From the NCBI GenBank assembly GCA_964581365.1, contig CAZOOF010000024.1, forward strand, positions 1 through 28,474: a stretch of DNA of 28,474 nt, written 5' to 3'. The position numbers and the translations under genes are program-made. Below, in pieces: positions 24,444 through 28,474 of this stretch. Source of the DNA: JAITWN01 sp964581365 (GTDB lineage: Bacteria; Pseudomonadota; Gammaproteobacteria; SZUA-140). The notes under the pieces were generated by a model. That model was not told the DNA's origin, did no database searches, and worked only from the letters and a program-made list of their open reading frames with translations. Every line of letters starts with the position of its first letter. Positions within the stretch are counted from its first letter, which is position 1.

Positions 24444-25315
24444 TGTCTCTACAGAACATCATCGAGAACTGGTCTGCCTACCGCAAGGGGATCGAGGAGG
24501 GTGGTCACCACCAGTACGAGCACATGTGGGGCATGGTCATCGACCTCAACAAGTGCACGGGTTGCGGCGCCTGCATGACGGCATGCTATGCCGAGAACAA
24601 TCTCCCCGTCGTCGGCCACGAGAAGTACTCGCGCAACATGGCGATGCACTGGCTGCGCGTCGAGCGCTACTGGGATGAGCCGGACCTCGGCGAGGAGACG
24701 GTGTCTGAGTATCAGCATCATGGCGCCAGCTTCCTGCCCATGAACTGCCAGCACTGCAACGCCGCGACCTGCGAGCCTGTCTGCCCCGTGGCGGCGACCT
24801 ACCACACGCCGGACGGTCTGAACGCCCAGGTCTACAATCGCTGCGTCGGCTCGCGTTACTGCTCGAACAACTGTCCGTTCCGTCTGCGCTACTTCAACTT
24901 CTATTCGTACTACGAGGAGTCCTGGCCGGCGCCGCTGCACATGCAGCTCAACCCTGATGTCAGCGTGCGCGACAAGGGCGTGATGGAGAAGTGCACCTTC
25001 TGCGTGCAGCGGATTCGCGGGGCGAAGGATCAGGCTGCCAAGGAGAACCGCAAGGTTCGCGACGGCGAGTTCACCACGGCCTGTGCTCAGACCTGTCCGA
25101 CCTCGGCAATCGTGTTCGGCGATCTCCTTACGCTGCACACCCCGGGCGCCGGCGTCGGCGATACCGAAGTCTCCAGGCTGTGGCGCAAGCACCAGGTGGA
25201 GCTCGGCAAGGCCCGGCAGCAGAAGCAGGATCCGGAGCTGCGCGGCTACCGTGTATTCGAAGCACTCAACGTGGATCCCTGTGTCCTGTTCCTGGAACGG
25301 GTTCGCGAAGTCTGA
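24443..25315 (+). CDS. Alternative complex III iron-sulfur subunit (ActB2, separate gene)
   Basis: A 290-residue ferredoxin-like electron transfer protein with cysteine motifs for about four iron-sulfur clusters. C38, C41, C44 and C48 form the first (KCTGCGACMTAC). Next come NCQHCNAATCEPVCP, then RCVGSRYCSNNCPFR, KCTFCVQRI and ACAQTCP. This NrfC/PsrB-type layout matches the C-terminal half of fused ActB. It has no signal peptide, so it must be carried to the periplasm as a complex with the Tat-exported ActB1 or held by ActC. GGAAGGAG before the ATG is a strong ribosome binding site. It is followed after 33 bases by actC. Confidence 0.92.
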   Translation: MSLQNIIENWSAYRKGIEEGGHHQYEHMWGMVIDLNKCTGCGACMTACYAENNLPVVGHEKYSRNMAMHWLRVERYWDEPDLGEETVSEYQHHGASFLPMNCQHCNAATCEPVCPVAATYHTPDGLNAQVYNRCVGSRYCSNNCPFRLRYFNFYSYYEESWPAPLHMQLNPDVSVRDKGVMEKCTFCVQRIRGAKDQAAKENRKVRDGEFTTACAQTCPTSAIVFGDLLTLHTPGAGVGDTEVSRLWRKHQVELGKARQQKQDPELRGYRVFEALNVDPCVLFLERVREV

Positions 25316-25348
25316 ACCTGAATATCTAAGCGGAAAATCGGGCTTGCC

Positions 25349-26806
25349 ATGAACAAACCTAATACTAGCGCGGCGCTGACGCCGGAGCAGGAAAAGGATA
25401 TCAACGAAGATATCCGCTGGGCCAAGATCAACGAGGACGTCCTCCGGTCGATGGAGAATCCTCGTATCGGCTACTGGATCGCCGTGGCGGTCTGCCTTGG
25501 CCTGCTGTCGCTGGCGGTCATCGCCGAAATCTGGCAGTACAAGCACGGTATGGGCGAGGCCAACCTCAACTGGCCGCAGATGTGGGGTCTGTACATCGGA
25601 ACCTTCATCTTCTGGATCGGCATGAGCCACTCCGGAACGCTGCTCTCGGCAATCCTGCACATCATCCATGCCGACTGGCGCAAGCCGATCTACCGCTTCG
25701 CGGAAGCGATGACCACCTTCACGCTGATGACCGCGATGCTGTTCCCGGTGATCCACCTGGGGCGCGTGTGGAACATGTACTGGGTACTCCCGTACTTCAG
25801 CGATCGCGGCATCTGGCCCAATTTCCGCTCGCCGCTGCTGTGGGACGCCTTCGCTATCACCACTTATCTGACGGCGTCGTCGCTGTTCCTGTTCATGGGA
25901 TCGATCCCGGATCTGGCGATCGTGCGCGACAGCGCCCGCGGCTGGCGCAAGAAGCTGTATTCGGTGCTCGCACTCGGCTGGCGCGGCGATGATCGCCAGT
26001 GGCGCAACTTCCGCGTCGCCTATCTGGTGATGGCCTGCTTCCTGATTCCGCTGGCGGTTTCGGTGCACTCCATCGTGGCTTCGGACTTCGCCATGTCGAT
26101 CATGCCGGGCTGGCACATCACCAGCTTCCCGCCTTACTTCGTGGCGGGCGCGTTGTACTCCGGTTGCGCCGGTATCATCACGCTGTTCGTCCTCCTGCGG
26201 TATTTCTTCCGCTTCGAGGCGTACATGACCATTCCGATTCTTGACAAGACCTGCAAGCTCACGTTTGCCATCGCGATGGTCTGGACCTACCTCACTCTCA
26301 TCGAGTTCGCCTCGGTGTGGTATGGCCATAACGCGGTCGACAAGGAGCTGCTGCTGTCGAAGCTGACCCTGGACGGCCCCTATGCCATCTGGTTCTGGCA
26401 GATGCTGTTCTGCGGCGCGATCCTGCCGTTCTCCATGGCCTTCGAGCGCGTGCGTCGCAGCATTCCGCTGATGTTCGTGATCTCGATCCTGCTCAACTAC
26501 GGCATGTGGCTGGAGCGCTGGATGATCGTGTCGCCCACGCTGTCGCAGGGCTACCATCCGTTCGCCTTCCACGTGATCTGGCCGAGCTGGGTTCAGTGGT
26601 TCATCGTGGCGGGCAGCTTCGGCTGGTTCGGCCTGCTGTTCCTGATCTTCGTCAAGGTCATCCCCTCGGTGTCCATGTACGAAGTCAAGGAAATGATCTA
26701 CCACCGGCGTCATCTGGCGCACAAGGATCTGGCGCCGGTCATGCATGCGCGTTCGTCGGCGGATTCGCGCCGGCCGGCTGCGCCTCCTGGACTTGAGGGA
26801 GCCTAA
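25349..26806 (+). CDS. actC: Alternative complex III NrfD-like membrane subunit ActC
   Basis: Polytopic quinol-binding membrane subunit of the NrfD/PsrC family. The 485 residues have about ten hydrophobic segments between positions 40 and 445. Typical ActC sequence includes FWIGMSHSGTLLSAIL with the conserved His, ALGWRGDDRQWRNF, VHSIVASDFAMSIMPGWH and WYGHNAVDKE. It works with the iron-sulfur subunit, passing electrons from menaquinol or ubiquinol to the ActB2 clusters. It starts 33 bases after actB2 and ends two bases before actD. The C-terminal tail (Arg, Ser, Ala and Pro rich) is soluble. Confidence 0.93.
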   Translation: MNKPNTSAALTPEQEKDINEDIRWAKINEDVLRSMENPRIGYWIAVAVCLGLLSLAVIAEIWQYKHGMGEANLNWPQMWGLYIGTFIFWIGMSHSGTLLSAILHIIHADWRKPIYRFAEAMTTFTLMTAMLFPVIHLGRVWNMYWVLPYFSDRGIWPNFRSPLLWDAFAITTYLTASSLFLFMGSIPDLAIVRDSARGWRKKLYSVLALGWRGDDRQWRNFRVAYLVMACFLIPLAVSVHSIVASDFAMSIMPGWHITSFPPYFVAGALYSGCAGIITLFVLLRYFFRFEAYMTIPILDKTCKLTFAIAMVWTYLTLIEFASVWYGHNAVDKELLLSKLTLDGPYAIWFWQMLFCGAILPFSMAFERVRRSIPLMFVISILLNYGMWLERWMIVSPTLSQGYHPFAFHVIWPSWVQWFIVAGSFGWFGLLFLIFVKVIPSVSMYEVKEMIYHRRHLAHKDLAPVMHARSSADSRRPAAPPGLEGA

Positions 26807-26808
26807 CC

Positions 26809-27336
26809 ATGAAGAAGAAGCGCATCCTGGCCCTGTACAGCAATTTTTCCGAGGCCATGGCGGTGATCACCGACATCCGCAACTACAAGGTTCCCGGGGT
26901 CTCGGTGGACGACATCACGGTGGTGTCTCCGATCGAGCATCCGGAACTGGTGGAGTTGCTCGGAGATCGCCCCAGCTACATCAGGTTGTTCACGCTGTGC
27001 GGCGCGACTTTTGGAACCATCTTCGGGTTCCTGTTCCTGGCGTCGTCGCAGGCGAGCTTCCTGGTGCAGCCCCAGGGCGGCAAGCCGGTGATTCCGCTGC
27101 CGTCGAACTTCGTGCTCACCTACGAGCTGATGATCCTGTTCAGCGTGCTGTTCACGCTGGCCGGCCTGCTGATCACGGCGCGTCTGGCACGGCCGCGCAA
27201 GGCGCCGTACAGCCCCAAGGTCGGCGTGGACCAGGTCGGCATCGAGCTGGAGCTGGAAGAGAAATACATCGAGCCCGTGAAGAAGCTGTTCATGGAACAC
27301 CAGGCGCTCGAGATCCGGGAAGAGGGCAAGTCATGA
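26809..27336 (+). CDS. actD: Alternative complex III subunit ActD (DUF3341)
   Basis: Membrane subunit of ACIII with a DUF3341 layout. The 175 residues have a soluble N-terminal part (KRILALYSNFSEAMAVITDI, about 1-55) and two membrane helices (about 61-80 and 104-126), ending in a Glu and Lys-rich tail. ActD is thought to have a structural role and binds no cofactor; none is visible here. A GAGGGAG ribosome binding site is present at 26795-26801. The stop overlaps the ATG of actE by four bases (ATGA). Confidence 0.9.
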   Translation: MKKKRILALYSNFSEAMAVITDIRNYKVPGVSVDDITVVSPIEHPELVELLGDRPSYIRLFTLCGATFGTIFGFLFLASSQASFLVQPQGGKPVIPLPSNFVLTYELMILFSVLFTLAGLLITARLARPRKAPYSPKVGVDQVGIELELEEKYIEPVKKLFMEHQALEIREEGKS

Positions 27337-27896
27337 AATACAGGATCGCACTGCTGGCGGCGCTGTTTCCCGCTGCTGCCTGGGCCTGGCCTTGGTCGAC
27401 CGATATGGCTGACCAGCCCGCCATCGAGCCGCAGTCCCCGGTCTCCGAGGATCGTCTGGAAATGTATCCGTTTCCGAGCCGCTCCGTGCCAGTGAGCGGC
27501 GTGCCGACCCAGGTCGCCAACCGCGAAGAGGCGGACACGCTGGTCAACCCGATTCCCGTCAGCGATGCCTCGCTGCGACAGGGCCGGACGCTGTTCCGGA
27601 TCTACTGCGGCGCCTGCCATGGGAATACCGGCCGCGCCGAGACGCCGGTTGCCGGCAAGATCGGTGCTCCGCCGCTGGTCGACGACCGCATTCAGAATGG
27701 TCTGAGCGAGGGCTGGCTGTGGGGAACGATCACCTTCGGCAGCTATCTGATGCCGGCGTACGGCGCGCCCCAGGCTCGTCCCGATGGTCGCGGAAGCAAC
27801 GATCTGGACGTGGAGGAGCGCTGGCACATCGTGAATTACCTGCGGCACGGCCTCGCCAAGGAGGCTCCCCCGGTGCGCACCGCGCAGACGCAATGA
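27333..27896 (+). CDS. actE: Alternative complex III monoheme cytochrome c subunit ActE
   Basis: Periplasmic monoheme cytochrome c of ACIII, 187 residues. The heme motif CGACH is at residues 92-96, with candidate axial Met in SYLMPAYGAP downstream. Before it lie the family-typical MYPFPSRSVPVSG and NPIPVSDASLRQGRTLFRIYC segments. The N terminus is a short Sec signal (hydrophobic residues 5-18, AWA end) and has no lipobox cysteine, so ActE is probably soluble or held by an uncleaved helix; ActE of other ACIII complexes has been described as lipid-anchored. The ATG overlaps actD by four bases. actF follows after 21 bases. Confidence 0.92.
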   Translation: MKYRIALLAALFPAAAWAWPWSTDMADQPAIEPQSPVSEDRLEMYPFPSRSVPVSGVPTQVANREEADTLVNPIPVSDASLRQGRTLFRIYCGACHGNTGRAETPVAGKIGAPPLVDDRIQNGLSEGWLWGTITFGSYLMPAYGAPQARPDGRGSNDLDVEERWHIVNYLRHGLAKEAPPVRTAQTQ

Positions 27897-27917
27897 TCAA
27901 CAGAGGCTAGAAGAGCA

Positions 27918-28474
27918 ATGGAAAACTTTGGCAGCTGGTCGGTATTGACGACGAATTACCTGATCCTGCTCTACCTCGCGCTGGGCGGCGTCACCTTGGC
28001 GTCGGTGCTGCACCTGTGCAACGGTCAGTGGCGCTTCCAGGTCCGCAAGCTGGCCTGTTCGTTTGCCGTGCTGTTCCCCATCTGCGGCGTGCTGCTGTTG
28101 GTTCTGCTCTTCAATGGAGAAAGCACCTTCCAGTGGTATGCCCTGGTGCAGGCCGGAGCGGCCGAGGATCTTCATCTTCCGGGCTGGCATGATTACGGCT
28201 TCCTGGTGACGCGGCAGATCGTGGGCTTCCTGCTGGTGGCTGGTCTGTGCGGGCTGTTCATCCGCCTGCAGCATCAGACCGAGATCGATCCCAGCTATCG
28301 CGCGCAGCGGCGGTTCCGCAATGTCGCGCTGCTGATTCCGTTCGTGTACTTCATCTACGGTTCGATGGTCGCCTGGGATTTCGAAATGACCATGTGGCCC
28401 AACTGGCACAGCGCCAGCTATGGTGCCTATCATTTCCAGAGCAATTTCCATATGTTCCTGGCGTTCTTCACGAT
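27918..28474 (+). CDS. actF: Alternative complex III membrane subunit ActF, N-terminal part (cut by window end)
   Basis: The first 185 residues of a polytopic membrane protein; the gene runs off the window. AGAAGAG lies eight bases upstream of the ATG at 27918. Hydrophobic segments appear at about residues 13-33, 45-65, 95-115 and 136-155. The WDFEMTMWPNWHSASYGAY segment (154-172) is the ActF hallmark (other members have a similar DPHWYST-type block). ActF is the second NrfD-related half of the membrane part and may form a proton path. Operon order A-B1-B2-C-D-E-F is the standard ACIII order. Confidence 0.88.
   Translation, partial: MENFGSWSVLTTNYLILLYLALGGVTLASVLHLCNGQWRFQVRKLACSFAVLFPICGVLLLVLLFNGESTFQWYALVQAGAAEDLHLPGWHDYGFLVTRQIVGFLLVAGLCGLFIRLQHQTEIDPSYRAQRRFRNVALLIPFVYFIYGSMVAWDFEMTMWPNWHSASYGAYHFQSNFHMFLAFFT

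Noticed and set aside
1..28474. tRNA, rRNA, CRISPR arrays, insertion sequences or prophage genes
   Set aside because: Reading through gaps and coding regions gave no cloverleaf-like, repeat-spacer or transposase signals; gaps are mostly too short to hold them.

Overview
The window is GC-rich, densely packed chromosomal DNA from a Gram-negative bacterium: it has an outer-membrane lipid transport set (YhdP, Mla), MurA, and a membrane-anchored DegS-type protease. The gene order (rng-yhdP-nit, then mlaFEDCB-bolA-murA-his-tat-htrA-nif3) is a proteobacterial arrangement. I lean towards Gammaproteobacteria of the Chromatiales/Ectothiorhodospiraceae kind, with Betaproteobacteria second. This rests on remembered gene order and protein resemblance, not a search. 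I see no mobile elements, tRNA, rRNA or CRISPR.

Region 1 (1-5148): the 3' end of ribonuclease G, the giant AsmA-like protein YhdP, and a nitrilase-family amidase. Region 2 (5151-8519): mlaF, mlaE, mlaD, mlaC, mlaB (phospholipid transport between inner and outer membrane) and a small BolA/IbaG protein, packed with overlaps. YhdP is also implicated in phospholipid movement to the outer membrane, so envelope lipid genes dominate the first 8 kb. Region 3 (8568-16513): murA runs straight into hisG-hisD-hisC-hisB-hisH-hisA-hisF-hisI-hisE. HisG is the short form that needs HisZ, and HisB is the dehydratase only, so HisZ and a histidinol-phosphate phosphatase must be encoded elsewhere. Region 4 (16572-18024): tatA, tatB, tatC. 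Region 5 (18025-20275): a purine/pyrimidine-rich inverted repeat at a convergent junction, then a DegS/AlgW-type protease and WrbA quinone reductase on the minus strand. Region 6 (20276-21028): a Nif3-family dinuclear metal protein.

Region 7 (21029-28474, continuing past the end) is the most interesting part. After a 454-base AT-richer leader with a sigma70-like promoter and inverted repeats comes an operon for Alternative Complex III (ACIII), a quinol:electron-acceptor oxidoreductase unrelated to cytochrome bc1. It encodes pentaheme ActA, ActB as two separate genes (a molybdopterin-oxidoreductase-like ActB1 and a ferredoxin-like ActB2), ActC, ActD, monoheme ActE and the start of ActF. In many Beta- and Gammaproteobacteria the genes after tatABC-htrA-nif3 are petABC (cytochrome bc1), so ACIII appears to occupy the bc1 locus. 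ActB1 carries a twin-arginine signal with a lipobox, which links it to the nearby tatABC genes. It also keeps an apparently complete CX2CX3CX27C iron-sulfur motif.
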